A stretch of DNA of 64,000 nt from JABAAE01 sp905480545 (GCA_943788025.1 CALSOR010000019.1:28728-92727), one strand, 5' to 3'; counted from the first letter of the stretch, positions 25,815 through 36,293 are shown. Translations and numbers: made by a program. Notes: a model not told the origin generated them from the sequence alone.

Positions 25815-25997
25815 TTAAGAGTAAGCACGAAACAACAAATGTCCCGAAATACGTTGTTTTTTTGTCTTAGATGATTTTGGGCGTTTCATCTCCAAAAGCC
25901 CTCGGTGACTGCTTCGTTTCATTGCGCTGGATAAGTCTGAAGAAAACCGTGACGGATTTGATTCAACCAAGTTCGCAAACGATACAAACGGTCTCAT
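25815..25997 (-). CDS. Possible small basic protein (60 residues)
   Basis: The 25705-26026 space between two operon genes holds a 60-codon frame starting MRPFVSFANLVESNPSRF, rich in Ser, Lys and Arg. Its ATG has GGAGG four bases upstream and begins 29 bases after the preceding gene, which is why I list it. No homologue is recognised and codon content is not decisive. The rest of the space shows nothing. Confidence 0.3.
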   Translation of the reverse strand: MRPFVSFANLVESNPSRFSSDLSSAMKRSSHRGLLEMKRPKSSKTKKQRISGHLLFRAYS

Positions 25998-26026
25998 GAG
26001 TCCTCCGCTCTATCCGAGCGATCGGC

Positions 26027-28360
26027 CTAATCCAACAAGCTGTCAAACGCTTTCCGATCTCGTTCTTTTTGTGTCTGATCGATCAGACCCTTTTGCTCAT
26101 CGATCAGGCCTCGGACGACATCAAGTAATTCACCGTATGATTCAAATTTTGCCAACCGTTGAATGATAGCATCGAGCCGATTTATAATTACCGTATGTTC
26201 CGACAATAACTGTTCCGCAGCCTCGGAAAACGGTTCTTTTGTTTCCTTACTGCCTGCTGTGTTACTTTCTGGCGATTCATTTGAATTCGATTTCTCCTTC
26301 GGATTTGGCAGCGTTGCTCGAATACGCGTCGCTTCGCTTTGAAGCATGGACGAAAACTTGGAAAATTCTGTCTCAACCAAAGCCAATAGCGGTAACTTTA
26401 CGTCGTTGACTAATCTTCCCTGTTTCTTTGTTACTTCAACCCGATTGTTTTCTAACTGATCAATCAATCGCCCAAACGCATTGGATATGTCGTTTATTTC
26501 GAGTGACGATTTTTGGGCCTGCAATCGGACACGCTGCAACCAAATGGGCGACGAGGCCAGTTTAAATTTTTCTTCACCCGTCGATGATGCTTTTCGGTGC
26601 ATCAGGAGCAGCCCTCGAGATCCTTCCAGCTCCGCTCTCACCCCCTCCAGTCGTTTTCGCAATCCCGCTTCTTCACGCTCTACTAATTGCAAGAACTTGA
26701 TTTCCGAAACGATTTCGAAGTCGTACTCTTGTCCATTTGCCTCTGGGTTTTTCGAGTTCCAATCCGACAAAAACGTCTGCAGCAGAAGCCTTGAGGAACC
26801 CTTCGAATCAGGCGCAATTGCGATAGCATCGGTTCGACGCAAATCACGCAAATCAACCACTACCATTCGTCGGTTCTCCGATCCCCAAGAGAAACGCTTC
26901 GAAGCAATAATCTCTCCGTCGTTTACAAGATCAATGTGGCCTGACGCGATGCCGAACTCGTCGGACGCCGTAATTTCAATAGGTATTTTTACGTTCTCTG
27001 TAATCGACGCACCGATGCCTATCGGTGTCACCGCCAGAGAAGGTGGACGATCAACAATCCCGCTCACGCGAATTCGAGTCGCCTTCGGTGAAGCGATTCC
27101 ATCCGAGTCGACCATCGCAATAGAAAGGTCAACCAACTCGGTATCGATCATAACTGGAATTCGGACTTCTGTTTCCAGACTGACAAACATTGAAGGTTCG
27201 ATCCTTCGATCGGCCTGGTGATCCCAAACAATCACCGTCGATAGATTCGATCGATTCGTTTTTGCAATCAGTTCCATTGCAGTTCCGACGGGCAGACTCT
27301 CGTTGTTCAGCAAGGGCGTGATCCCGTTCTGCCAAAGAACCGAATGTTCAACTAGATATTCCGGAAAGGTGCACGATTTGGTTAACGACACAACCGTTGG
27401 TTCATCAACCCACTCGACCGCAAATGGCCCAATCGTGCAGTCGAAACCTTGGATCCAAACCTTTCCGTCCGAAACCATTCCATCAAGGGTGCCCTTTTTT
27501 GTAGCGAACGATACCGATCCATCTCCACCCCGTTTTGCCTGATCCATGACCACCGAACCCCGATGCCCATCATTCAACTGGTAACGAAGCCTACAGCTTC
27601 GAGGAATTTTGAATTCCCGTTTTCCATCTTTCGCGACTGCATCAACCGAAATTTCGATGCGTGAACCAACCGCCAGTCGCGTGACGGTGTTGGATTGCAA
27701 CGAATGAAACTCCAGCGGTAGAACTCTGACAATAAACTCGTCGTCGTTGAAAACGCGTATCCGCGCATTTAGCAGCGACGATTGCCTGGGTAACGATACT
27801 TGTGAAAGCAAAAACGCTCTGCTAAAGCCTTTGGACATAAGATCGGGCGCAACCCAAAACGCCGCGGAAAAACTCAGTAAAAGTAGAAGTGCCGCTACCA
27901 GCTTTCCTTTGATCGCATCATATGACACAACTTGGTTAACGTTAACACCTTCCATTTTCGCGATAGCATCGCGTTCGGCGACGTCCAGCATAAATCGATG
28001 TCGTGGCGTTTCTTCGCACTCCTCATCAGGTGTGTTTAGTGTCAATAATGAGTCCGAAAATTCTGGATAGCGACGTTCTACGAGCAGCTTTAGGCTTTCA
28101 TCCGATATTTTGGTTCGAAGTCGACCAATACCACGAGTCGCCAACAAATAAATGGCTGCCCCGATAATCCCAACCAGCATGATTGTTCGCGGAATCACAG
28201 GCAACTCGGTCATGCCCAACCAGACCGGTGAATAATCGAAGCAAAAAGCTACGGCAAATCCGATTGCAGCGCAGATGACAATCGACAGCAACGTATCAGC
28301 GACCACGATCGTCTTGACGCGTGTTCGGAGCTGTCTCAATTTTTGCTGAATGACTGTCAT
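26027..28360 (-). CDS. Large DUF4175-like membrane protein
   Basis: 777 residues with two or three membrane segments in the first 165 residues (ADTLLSIVICAAIGFAVAF, IMLVGIIGAAIYLLA, LVAALLLLLSFSAAFWVAP), then a large extracytoplasmic beta-rich part and a C-terminal coiled coil. This layout, next to MoxR, DUF58 and BatA genes, matches the DUF4175 family of alphaproteobacteria and planctomycetes, whose role is unknown. The family call is by architecture and context rather than by a catalytic motif. Confidence 0.65.
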   Translation of the reverse strand: MTVIQQKLRQLRTRVKTIVVADTLLSIVICAAIGFAVAFCFDYSPVWLGMTELPVIPRTIMLVGIIGAAIYLLATRGIGRLRTKISDESLKLLVERRYPEFSDSLLTLNTPDEECEETPRHRFMLDVAERDAIAKMEGVNVNQVVSYDAIKGKLVAALLLLLSFSAAFWVAPDLMSKGFSRAFLLSQVSLPRQSSLLNARIRVFNDDEFIVRVLPLEFHSLQSNTVTRLAVGSRIEISVDAVAKDGKREFKIPRSCRLRYQLNDGHRGSVVMDQAKRGGDGSVSFATKKGTLDGMVSDGKVWIQGFDCTIGPFAVEWVDEPTVVSLTKSCTFPEYLVEHSVLWQNGITPLLNNESLPVGTAMELIAKTNRSNLSTVIVWDHQADRRIEPSMFVSLETEVRIPVMIDTELVDLSIAMVDSDGIASPKATRIRVSGIVDRPPSLAVTPIGIGASITENVKIPIEITASDEFGIASGHIDLVNDGEIIASKRFSWGSENRRMVVVDLRDLRRTDAIAIAPDSKGSSRLLLQTFLSDWNSKNPEANGQEYDFEIVSEIKFLQLVEREEAGLRKRLEGVRAELEGSRGLLLMHRKASSTGEEKFKLASSPIWLQRVRLQAQKSSLEINDISNAFGRLIDQLENNRVEVTKKQGRLVNDVKLPLLALVETEFSKFSSMLQSEATRIRATLPNPKEKSNSNESPESNTAGSKETKEPFSEAAEQLLSEHTVIINRLDAIIQRLAKFESYGELLDVVRGLIDEQKGLIDQTQKERDRKAFDSLLD

Positions 28361-28533
28361 GAATTATCGGCTTGGGTACTGTGCAAGAAAAGACATCGAA
28401 AATAGTTGAAAATGACGTCTCCCATAGCCACTCATGTCGATGGGGTATCATCAACGTTCAACCGTCGTATCAGAAATGTTTTACCCGCAGTTTCCTTCCT
28501 AGTTTAGTCAACTGTAAAAACATCTGTGTCTGG

Positions 28534-31332
28534 CTAGGCCAATCGATGTGATCTTCGAATAACCCAACTGAGGCTGTAGAACAGTGTGAGTAACAAAAAA
28601 TATCCAACCATCAATCGTTTCCTGAAAAGCTCATCAAAACCCAACGACGAGACGGTTTCAATCCGATTGTCTGGAACGGATCTTAGCGCTGCAGCAAAAC
28701 GATCGCGATGGGAACTCCATTCGCTCGCTAGAAAATACTCTCCTCCGCTTGATTCCGCCAACGTGCTGAGCAAGCGATCATTTCGTCGCGGATCAATGAG
28801 TTCCAAGTTTGGGATACGAGACACGAAATCAATCGCAACAGAATTCTTATTCTCACCTCGTTCGTTTTCACTCTTCAACATGGTGAATTCTACCCGATGC
28901 TTCCCAACCGATCGAACCGTAAAGCTTCCCGCAAAAATCGTATTTTTAGTCCCATCTTCCAGTCGTGTCAGCTCAATTAACTCCGAGCTACCATCGCGAT
29001 TGATTGTCACAGGTAACGTTTCCATTTCCGAAATCTCTCCGTCCGCCTTCTTGAGTATGGCTCGAATCTCAACCAATTCACCCGGACGACAATTTTCCTT
29101 ATCAACGGACAATACAACCGATCCGGAATCTCGCAGCAAGCGCCCTTGTGAGCTCCACCGAATCAATCGAGTGTAATACGATTCGAAAAACTCTGGCCCG
29201 ACGCCTCTGGTCCGCCACATCTCTCCACTCGCCTGAAAGAAAATCCGGCCGCTGCCGTAAAGTTGGCTCGCCAAATAAATCGGCGACTTACCCGAATAGC
29301 GAGTTGCAGGATCAGAGAAGTGGGCAATGACTTCGGCTCCCGGTTTTTCGTCATTCACCGCATAGAAACCGAAGACTTTGACTTTTTTCCAAATTTCATC
29401 ATTCTGCTCGTTGGCTTCTGCGAATCGCAAAAACTCCAAACTGGAAGCTATGTTCGTAAACTCCAAAGGAAACGATTCGGTGCCCCCAAATCGACCTAGC
29501 TTAATCGAGCCGGTCGCTTGGCTGTAAAACTGCACTGGATAAAGCTTTCTGATAGGGTCAATCACATTGTCATCATTCGGCCGACTGGTCCAAATTGGTG
29601 TGTTAACCGGCCCCGCAACAACAACCAAACCACCCGCCTCATCCGCGACCCAACGTCGCACTAATTCAGTCTGTTCACTCGACAACTGACTCCAATCTGG
29701 ATCAAAAGCGATGATGCAATCGTAACCAAATAGCTCAGATTCCATTTTGGGAAATCGCGTAAGCAAGTTGTCGCCTTCCTGGTCGGCGCCATCATCAGCT
29801 GTTTGCAACAAGACGTCCACTTTGATCTTTGGATCACGAAAGAGTTGATTGCGAAGAAATCGAAACTCCCGATTCGGCCCGCCAGCAAACAACAGAACGC
29901 TTGACACCTTGTCGATTACCTCAACATCAGTTGATGCGAGATTGTCAGCCACGCTCACTTCCGAGTCTAAAGGTACAACAGAAACCGAAAACGTCCATTC
30001 ACCCTGTGGCTGATTCTCAAATGGAAAAGAAAAAAATTGCAATGGCTGTTTGGGGTCGATGTCCATCCTATTCCTCGCAACTTCCGTTACCAGTTCCGGC
30101 CGCGATGCTTGGGATGAACTGAGAATCAATTCCAATTGCGAAACCGACGTCACCGATTCCAATCGGATGTTACCCGAGACAGAAAACGGATCCCCGAGAT
30201 AAACTCGGCTTGGTGCTCTCAAATCAATAACCGAAATGTTCTCCAGCATTCGGTTGGTACCAATTCCAATCGGATATACCGAAACGCCATTGGCTTTGGC
30301 AAGATTCGATGCAACCGCAATATTACTCCCAGCATTTGATCCACCATCGGTCAAAAGAATCACCGACGACAATGCCTGACCATTTTGTTCGAGAAGCGTG
30401 CGGACGATCGCATCCGATAGTTTTGTCGCCTCAACGTTTGGTAAAAGTTCGTTCAAATCCGTTTTCAAACGAGCGAAACCTGCACGAAATTCTTCATCAA
30501 CACCTCGCCCCTCGTTTCCAACGGAAGCCTCCAAGGTTTCTTCGTTCCAAGTGGATTCCCATGTCCGCCACGCAAGTCGACGTTCATTTGTCACATCCGA
30601 AATTAACAAAATACAACTCGCAACGACAATCACTACCGCACTGAAAAACGTCAACCAGCTCCCAACCAGGGTTCCGCGTTGCACGAAAACGCCGCCAACA
30701 AAACACACCACTCCAAATGCACCTGCCAACCAGCCAATTTGATATCCCATCAAGTCCAAAACAGAGGCGTTGCTGGATTCCCCGAGATCCAACACGTTTG
30801 ATCCATCTTCATTAGCGTTATTAGGCCGACGAGGCAACGTCGCAACCTCTTCAATGGTCGATTCAACGCCTGGATCGGTTAATTGAAAGAAACGGATCTC
30901 ATGAGTCAGCGTTAGATCACTCCAGAGCTCGGAATCAAGAATATCGGCGACTGCTGTTTCGAATCTGGTCGCCGAATCCGTGGAGTCATCACTCGGGAGG
31001 TTCATACTTAAACTGTTATCCAGAATAACCGAAAGCCTTGAATCGTTGACCGAAACTTGAGCTCGACGTTTTTCAAAATTCAAAAAGAAAAACAGAATCA
31101 CGGCCAAAATCGAAATCCGCAAGAAGAAACCTGCTGCGATTACCCCCAGTTTTTGATCGGACCAATCACGAATCGCAATTGCAATCGTAAACAAAATACA
31201 TACGACGATCGCCGCAACCAGAATGAACAGATGCCACCACTGACTCAATTCAAAAAGCGGCGAAGTCTCGATGAATGTATCGACCCGTTGATCGCCGAAG
31301 AACGGCGGAATCGCAGCAAAACATTTAGGCAT
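28534..31332 (-). CDS. Membrane-bound VWA-domain protein of the MoxR/Bat operon
   Basis: About 932 residues starting MPKCFAAIPP at the ATG 31332, which has GGAAAGG eight bases upstream. A TTG ten codons earlier is less likely. Two N-terminal membrane helices are followed by a von Willebrand A domain with the MIDAS motif ILDNSLSMN. A further membrane helix pair is inserted at about 205-260, and VILLTDGGSNAG belongs to the VWA core. A beta-rich and glutamine-amidotransferase-like region follows (CIIAFDPDWSQLS, AGGLVVVAGP), and a last membrane helix (LMVGYFLLLTLFYSLSWVI). It is a typical planctomycete partner of BatA. The VWA probably contacts the MoxR ATPase system. Confidence 0.8.
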   Translation of the reverse strand: MPKCFAAIPPFFGDQRVDTFIETSPLFELSQWWHLFILVAAIVVCILFTIAIAIRDWSDQKLGVIAAGFFLRISILAVILFFFLNFEKRRAQVSVNDSRLSVILDNSLSMNLPSDDSTDSATRFETAVADILDSELWSDLTLTHEIRFFQLTDPGVESTIEEVATLPRRPNNANEDGSNVLDLGESSNASVLDLMGYQIGWLAGAFGVVCFVGGVFVQRGTLVGSWLTFFSAVVIVVASCILLISDVTNERRLAWRTWESTWNEETLEASVGNEGRGVDEEFRAGFARLKTDLNELLPNVEATKLSDAIVRTLLEQNGQALSSVILLTDGGSNAGSNIAVASNLAKANGVSVYPIGIGTNRMLENISVIDLRAPSRVYLGDPFSVSGNIRLESVTSVSQLELILSSSQASRPELVTEVARNRMDIDPKQPLQFFSFPFENQPQGEWTFSVSVVPLDSEVSVADNLASTDVEVIDKVSSVLLFAGGPNREFRFLRNQLFRDPKIKVDVLLQTADDGADQEGDNLLTRFPKMESELFGYDCIIAFDPDWSQLSSEQTELVRRWVADEAGGLVVVAGPVNTPIWTSRPNDDNVIDPIRKLYPVQFYSQATGSIKLGRFGGTESFPLEFTNIASSLEFLRFAEANEQNDEIWKKVKVFGFYAVNDEKPGAEVIAHFSDPATRYSGKSPIYLASQLYGSGRIFFQASGEMWRTRGVGPEFFESYYTRLIRWSSQGRLLRDSGSVVLSVDKENCRPGELVEIRAILKKADGEISEMETLPVTINRDGSSELIELTRLEDGTKNTIFAGSFTVRSVGKHRVEFTMLKSENERGENKNSVAIDFVSRIPNLELIDPRRNDRLLSTLAESSGGEYFLASEWSSHRDRFAAALRSVPDNRIETVSSLGFDELFRKRLMVGYFLLLTLFYSLSWVIRRSHRLA

Positions 31333-33625
31333 CGGCCGAGCCTTTCCGGGAATGGAAACCAAGACGATACGCCAGTATTTGCTCGACGAAGAACAAGGCT
31401 AAAAGAACCAAAAGCATCGGATAACTGGACGCTTTCGTTCTAAACGGGTCATCGATCGAGACTTCGTTCCAAGAAACCAATTTGATTCGATCCGAATCAC
31501 CCAATTCTTCCAACTCGCCTTTTTCAAGCAGATTCAGATCGGACTCGTTGTTATCAATATGTGTTGCAATAAACCGAGTCGCACCGTTCCCACTGAGAAC
31601 TGAAAGACCCTTTCGACTCAACTTGATGATTCGCTTTTCCCCTGGCACCAACGCTTTACTCGATGATTCTGAAAAACCGTCCAATTGACGACGAAATCCA
31701 AGACGGCTTTCGACAATTGTGCCGATCGGCGACTCTTCCTCGATTTGAGCCGGCACAGCCAAATCGGTTTTTGTTGAAAATTCAGAATAAAAATTGATCA
31801 GCTGAAAAACTAAAACAACAAACGTCGGATTTTTGGCCCAGTTGTTCCAGCGATTGTCGAAGGGTGACAAAATCACTATCGAGCGTCCAAAACCGAGCTG
31901 CCGGGATACAATCAGAGGTGTCGTCGCCCTTCCACGAAGGTTTGCAATCACGTCCTCACCGGCACCTGGCGACCAATTTCGAGGAGGTATAAATTTCCGT
32001 TGAAATTGAATCAAACTGATCAGCTTTTCAGATTCGCCGCGAAACAGATTTTTAAAATTTGGATTTACGAAGGTGATGTCTGTTTTGGTACCTTCATTTC
32101 TTTCCGAAATTTCGATCGCCGATGCGATCGCAAAAGGAAGCACCCCATCTCCACCTCGATATAAATGCTTGGTCAGCAGCTTTGGGTCTGCGGAGTTTCC
32201 CGGAATGACAAACAACAGTCCGCCTTCCTTAACATATTGCTCTAGCAAGGCGATTGATTTCACATTGACCAGATCGTCGGAAAGCAAAAATATCGCACGG
32301 TATCTCTCCAAATTGTTGGCGGATTGCGAAGCCACGGTTTGCATTGACTGAACATCAACATTGAATCCAGTATTGAGCGTTGTACCATTGCCCTTCGGCT
32401 GGAAGAGCCAGCTGAGGTAGTTCACGTCACGGCTTTGGTTTTCAGCGATCAACAACACTTGATTGGTGATTGGGATGTCCACAACGCGTTGAAAGAAGTT
32501 ATCAATCAACAAATCATCGTCAGGTAAACGAGCCTCGATAACGTGCGTTCCCGCTTCACTAAGAAGAATTGGAAACTTCGTCGTAACGACGGAATTGGCC
32601 TTAATCTTCTTGATCAAAACTGTCGGTTCGTTTCGAATTTCCAAATCACTTACTGAATCATCAACTCCACTCATGTTCGCTGCGGGGTTGGAGTTAACTC
32701 GCGAATTCTGCCATGACTCGTTTATTCCAAACGTTTTTCGAATTTCGACTTGTACATCGGTACGATCCACATCACTTCTATTTCGGATCACCAATTTGAG
32801 AAAAAACGGAACATTTGCGGCCAGGACTTTGTTCTCGGGTTTCAACATTTGAATACAAAGATTTTTTGACCGACGATCAAATTCGGCGCAGTGGATCAAT
32901 CGCGTCAAATCAAAACGGTCCGTAAGTCGCGAGACCACTTTCTTTGTTTCATTGCCTCGCCAATCTTTGTTTCGAAAGTCACTTACCACATAAAGTCGAA
33001 CATGATCCGCATCAAATGAAACAGATTCGACCTCAAGCAATTTTCTCAACGGCGAAATAGCCAAGTCGGTTGGTGACATTTCACCGAATTCTGTTTTCAA
33101 ATTAGCAAGCCATTGTGAGTCGCAACTCGAAATTTGATTCGCTACCGATTGTTCGGTTAAGTCGCATGTCCTAACGATCGCGACCCGTTGGTTCGGTTGT
33201 TGAACAAGGTTTTTTGCCAAATCCAACACGGCCGTTTTTGCAAAATCAAAACAGGTGGACGTAACACCACTCTCATCGTCAAAATCAATCGATCGTTCGC
33301 CCATCGAAAACGAATCATCCAGAATAACAAGGTGAAGCGTTCCCGATGTATTGTCATCGGAATCATCCCTATCGAATTGAATATTTGCAAACACAACAAC
33401 CGCAATCAGAAGCAAAAGTATCCGCGTCATGATCAACAGAAACTTAGACAACCAGACCTTTCGGCGGCGGCGTTTTTGGCTAAGAATCAGGAATTCCATC
33501 GCCGGCCAATGCACCACCTTGAAACGGACCAAACGAATCAGGTGAATCAATATCGGAATCGCAATTGCCGCAAAAAACAGGCAACTCCAAAACCAAACCG
33601 GAAACGTAAATAAGCTGGTAAACAT
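31325..33625 (-). CDS. BatA-like membrane protein with VWA domain
   Basis: 766 residues. The N-terminus is the BatA signature: a helix (FFAAIAIPILIHLIRLVRF), HWPAMEFLI, a run of basic residues, and a second helix (ILLLLIAVVVFANIQF). A VWA domain follows with MIDAS residues in VILDDSFSMGE, then a long extracytoplasmic region and a C-terminal helix (SYPMLLVLLALFFVEQILAY). Its ATG directly follows the DUF58 stop (TAAATG), and the next gene starts inside its end. Bat proteins are linked to stress tolerance and envelope integrity in Bacteroidetes. The role here is inferred from that. Confidence 0.88.
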   Translation of the reverse strand: MFTSLFTFPVWFWSCLFFAAIAIPILIHLIRLVRFKVVHWPAMEFLILSQKRRRRKVWLSKFLLIMTRILLLLIAVVVFANIQFDRDDSDDNTSGTLHLVILDDSFSMGERSIDFDDESGVTSTCFDFAKTAVLDLAKNLVQQPNQRVAIVRTCDLTEQSVANQISSCDSQWLANLKTEFGEMSPTDLAISPLRKLLEVESVSFDADHVRLYVVSDFRNKDWRGNETKKVVSRLTDRFDLTRLIHCAEFDRRSKNLCIQMLKPENKVLAANVPFFLKLVIRNRSDVDRTDVQVEIRKTFGINESWQNSRVNSNPAANMSGVDDSVSDLEIRNEPTVLIKKIKANSVVTTKFPILLSEAGTHVIEARLPDDDLLIDNFFQRVVDIPITNQVLLIAENQSRDVNYLSWLFQPKGNGTTLNTGFNVDVQSMQTVASQSANNLERYRAIFLLSDDLVNVKSIALLEQYVKEGGLLFVIPGNSADPKLLTKHLYRGGDGVLPFAIASAIEISERNEGTKTDITFVNPNFKNLFRGESEKLISLIQFQRKFIPPRNWSPGAGEDVIANLRGRATTPLIVSRQLGFGRSIVILSPFDNRWNNWAKNPTFVVLVFQLINFYSEFSTKTDLAVPAQIEEESPIGTIVESRLGFRRQLDGFSESSSKALVPGEKRIIKLSRKGLSVLSGNGATRFIATHIDNNESDLNLLEKGELEELGDSDRIKLVSWNEVSIDDPFRTKASSYPMLLVLLALFFVEQILAYRLGFHSRKGSADA

Positions 33626-34525
33626 TTAGCGTCGCTGCGTTCCCAATCTTCGGTTCAGTAGTTTCGACAGAACGACGTTAAACGGCTGGCTCGTTTGTAT
33701 CAACTCGAAGTCGCAACCGTTGGAAAGACAAACCCGTCGCATAGAATTCACTCGCTGTTGGAATAACGCTAGGTATTCGTTTCGAATCTCCTCCGGGTTT
33801 ATTTGAAGTTCGCCGTCTAATTCCAAGCCTTCAAACCGTGTCGGCCCCTTGAACGGAAAATCAACTTCATCAGGATCAACCATCGGCATCAAGATCACAT
33901 CGTGTCCACGTTGCCGAAGCATTTTAAAAGCTCGTTCCAAACCGTCTTGCAACGTCCAGACGTCGCAAATCACGACGAGCAATCCGTTGCGATCCAGCTC
34001 TCTTGCCTGCTCCATCAGAAATTCAGCAATCGCGGTTTGAGTGCAAAAGGCAACTTCGTCAAGAACATTTGCAATTTCGTTCAACTGCGTTTTTCGATTG
34101 CCAAGCAAGACGCGTCTCGAACTTTCGGGATTAAACGAAACACATCCAACCTTGTCCTTTTGACGCAAAACCAAGTAGGCCAAACAGCAGGCGAGTGTCG
34201 CCGCGTATTCAAACTTGGAAAATAAACCAGACGCGTAATTCATACTTGCTGATGAATCGACCAGTAGCTGACAATTTAAATTCGTTTCATCTTCGAATTG
34301 TTTTACATAAAGTCGATCTTGCCTCGCCCAAACTTTCCAATCGACATGACGAAGCTCATCCCCAACACTGTATTCGCGATGTTGGCGGAACTCGACAGAT
34401 TGACCAAACCGTGGACTTCGATGCATGCCGGACAACAACCCTTCAACGATATATTTCGATCGCAATTCAAGTCGAGATATTCGCTTGATTGTTTCTGCAT
34501 CAAAGTATCTTTTTGAATCTTTCAT
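33626..34525 (-). CDS. DUF58 domain protein
   Basis: About 299 residues from the ATG at 34525 (MKDSKRYFDAETIKRISRLE). An in-frame ATG at 34564 is also possible. The DUF58 signature FRQHREYSVGDELRHVDWKV is clear and is followed by a VWA-like fold (CQLLVDSSASMNYASGLF). DUF58 proteins almost always follow a MoxR ATPase, and the MoxR gene overlaps this start by 26 bases. It probably links the ATPase to the membrane VWA proteins downstream. Confidence 0.93.
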   Translation of the reverse strand: MKDSKRYFDAETIKRISRLELRSKYIVEGLLSGMHRSPRFGQSVEFRQHREYSVGDELRHVDWKVWARQDRLYVKQFEDETNLNCQLLVDSSASMNYASGLFSKFEYAATLACCLAYLVLRQKDKVGCVSFNPESSRRVLLGNRKTQLNEIANVLDEVAFCTQTAIAEFLMEQARELDRNGLLVVICDVWTLQDGLERAFKMLRQRGHDVILMPMVDPDEVDFPFKGPTRFEGLELDGELQINPEEIRNEYLALFQQRVNSMRRVCLSNGCDFELIQTSQPFNVVLSKLLNRRLGTQRR

Positions 34526-35564
34526 CGCGAAGCAATTCGTCTTCTTTTTCGGGCGTCGTTTCAATCAATTGATCAATGATATCATCTGGCGAAACGCCCT
34601 CACTCTCGGCAGCGAAATTAACCGAAATTCGATGACGCAAAATCGGTTTAGCAAGCATTTTGATATCTTCCGTGCATACATGCGTTCGGCCGTTGAACAA
34701 TGCTCGAGCTTTTGATGCCAAGATCAAAAATTGAACGGCCCGTGGGCCGGCCCCCCATGCGATCGAGTTGTTGACAAACTCTGGAAGATCTGGCTCTCCA
34801 ACACGTGTCTGTCGAATGATCGCCAATGAATAACGAATCAAATGGTCGGCAATCGGCACGTCACGTACCAACAGTTGCAAATCGTTGATTTCCTTCGCAT
34901 CAATTACCGATTTGATTACAGTATTACTTCGGACTGTCGTGCGTTTCGCAATTTCGAATTCATCGTCAAACGTTGGATAGTCGACGAATACTTTCATCAT
35001 AAATCGATCTTGCTGGGCCTCCGGAAGGGGATATGTTCCTTCCTGCTCAATTGGGTTTTGCGTCGCCAATACGAAAAACGGAGGCTGCAATTGATGACGC
35101 ACCATGCCAACGGTCACTTGACACTCTTGCATTGCCTCAAGCAACGCGGCTTGGGTCTTAGGTGGAGTCCGATTGATTTCATCGGCAAGAACCACGTTTG
35201 AGAAAAGTGGGCCTTGGAGAAATCGCCGCTCGCGTTGGCCAGTCGTTCGATTCTCTTCAATAATGTCCGAACCGGTGATGTCGGCAGGCATTAAATCCGG
35301 AGTGAACTGAATCCTGGAAAAATCAAGATCCAGCGTCTTTGCCAAGGTGCTGATCAAGAGCGTCTTTGCCAGTCCAGGCACGCCTTCCAGCAAGCAATGT
35401 CCCTGTGCAAACAGGCAAATCAAAATCTGCTCAATGACTTCGTTTTGCCCGACGATAACTTTTGAAAGCTCGGTTTCCAACGAAGATTTGATTTTCGAGA
35501 GGCGTTGAATAGTCTCCGAAATCTGAGCAGACGAATCGTTAGACGTGTTTGAGTCGGACGCCAT
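34500..35564 (-). CDS. MoxR-family AAA+ ATPase
   Basis: About 354 residues from MASDSNTSN (ATG 35564). An in-frame ATG 19 codons upstream at 35621 is possible. It has the MoxR core: VIGQNEVIEQILICLFAQGH, Walker A EGVPGLAKT, DEINRTPPKTQAALLEAMQE with Walker B, sensor 1 ATQNPIEQEGTYPLPEAQQD, and the C-terminal lid. MoxR ATPases act as chaperones for metal insertion or complex assembly with VWA proteins. It is the first gene of the large minus-strand operon. Confidence 0.95.
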   Translation of the reverse strand: MASDSNTSNDSSAQISETIQRLSKIKSSLETELSKVIVGQNEVIEQILICLFAQGHCLLEGVPGLAKTLLISTLAKTLDLDFSRIQFTPDLMPADITGSDIIEENRTTGQRERRFLQGPLFSNVVLADEINRTPPKTQAALLEAMQECQVTVGMVRHQLQPPFFVLATQNPIEQEGTYPLPEAQQDRFMMKVFVDYPTFDDEFEIAKRTTVRSNTVIKSVIDAKEINDLQLLVRDVPIADHLIRYSLAIIRQTRVGEPDLPEFVNNSIAWGAGPRAVQFLILASKARALFNGRTHVCTEDIKMLAKPILRHRISVNFAAESEGVSPDDIIDQLIETTPEKEDELLRDERFKKIL

Positions 35565-35668
35565 GCAGATCGAATTGAGAATCTGAAAAGGGAAGAGAGT
35601 CGTCCGCAGCAAGTTAATCACGTACGGACGATTAAAAGTAAGTCAGTTTCCATTTTAGTCAGGACAAC

Positions 35669-36229
35669 CTAGTCATCCATAACTTCTGTTTCTTTTGCCT
35701 TCGCTAATCCGTTGATGTCGTCCTCATATTTTTTGATCAACTTTTGAGCTTCGTCTTTGATATCGTCTCGCTCATCTTCACTGATCGTTTTGTCTTTTTC
35801 CGCTGTATCGGCGGCCTTGATCGCATCGCGACGAATATTTCGTAACGAAATCCGACCGTCCTCGGAAAGATCCTTGATTCGCGTCACCATCTTCTTACGA
35901 ACGTCAGTTGATAATGCAGGAATATTGATTCGAACCACACGACCATCGCTTTGTGGATTGTAGCCGAGATCGCTCGCAACAATCGCTTTTTCGATTTCTT
36001 TAATAATGCTGGCATCGTAGGGGCGAATCATGATTTGAGTCGGCTCCGGTGCCCCAACGGTAGCAATCTGCTTGATCGGCGTTGGGCTTCCGTATACATC
36101 AACCCTGAGGGAATCGACCAAGCCAGGATTGGCTCGGCCAGTTCGAATTCCGGAAAGCGAATTTTTTAGAACATCGATTGCCTTAACCATTCGTTCTTCT
36201 GCGTCGGCAAGAATTTGATCGCGACTCAT
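35669..36229 (-). CDS. frr: Ribosome recycling factor
   Basis: 186 residues, full length for RRF, with the family blocks LKNSLSGIRTGRANPGLVDSL, VYGSPTPIKQIA and the C-terminal ISEDERDDIKDEAQKLIKKY. With EF-G it splits the post-termination ribosome. It lies downstream of pyrH, preserving the bacterial rpsB-tsf-pyrH-frr order. Confidence 0.97.
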   Translation of the reverse strand: MSRDQILADAEERMVKAIDVLKNSLSGIRTGRANPGLVDSLRVDVYGSPTPIKQIATVGAPEPTQIMIRPYDASIIKEIEKAIVASDLGYNPQSDGRVVRINIPALSTDVRKKMVTRIKDLSEDGRISLRNIRRDAIKAADTAEKDKTISEDERDDIKDEAQKLIKKYEDDINGLAKAKETEVMDD

Positions 36230-36293
36230 GTTGAATCCTTTTCAATGTTTGAGATCAGTGGGTGTATCACAGCATATCATTTTTATTCGGCGT

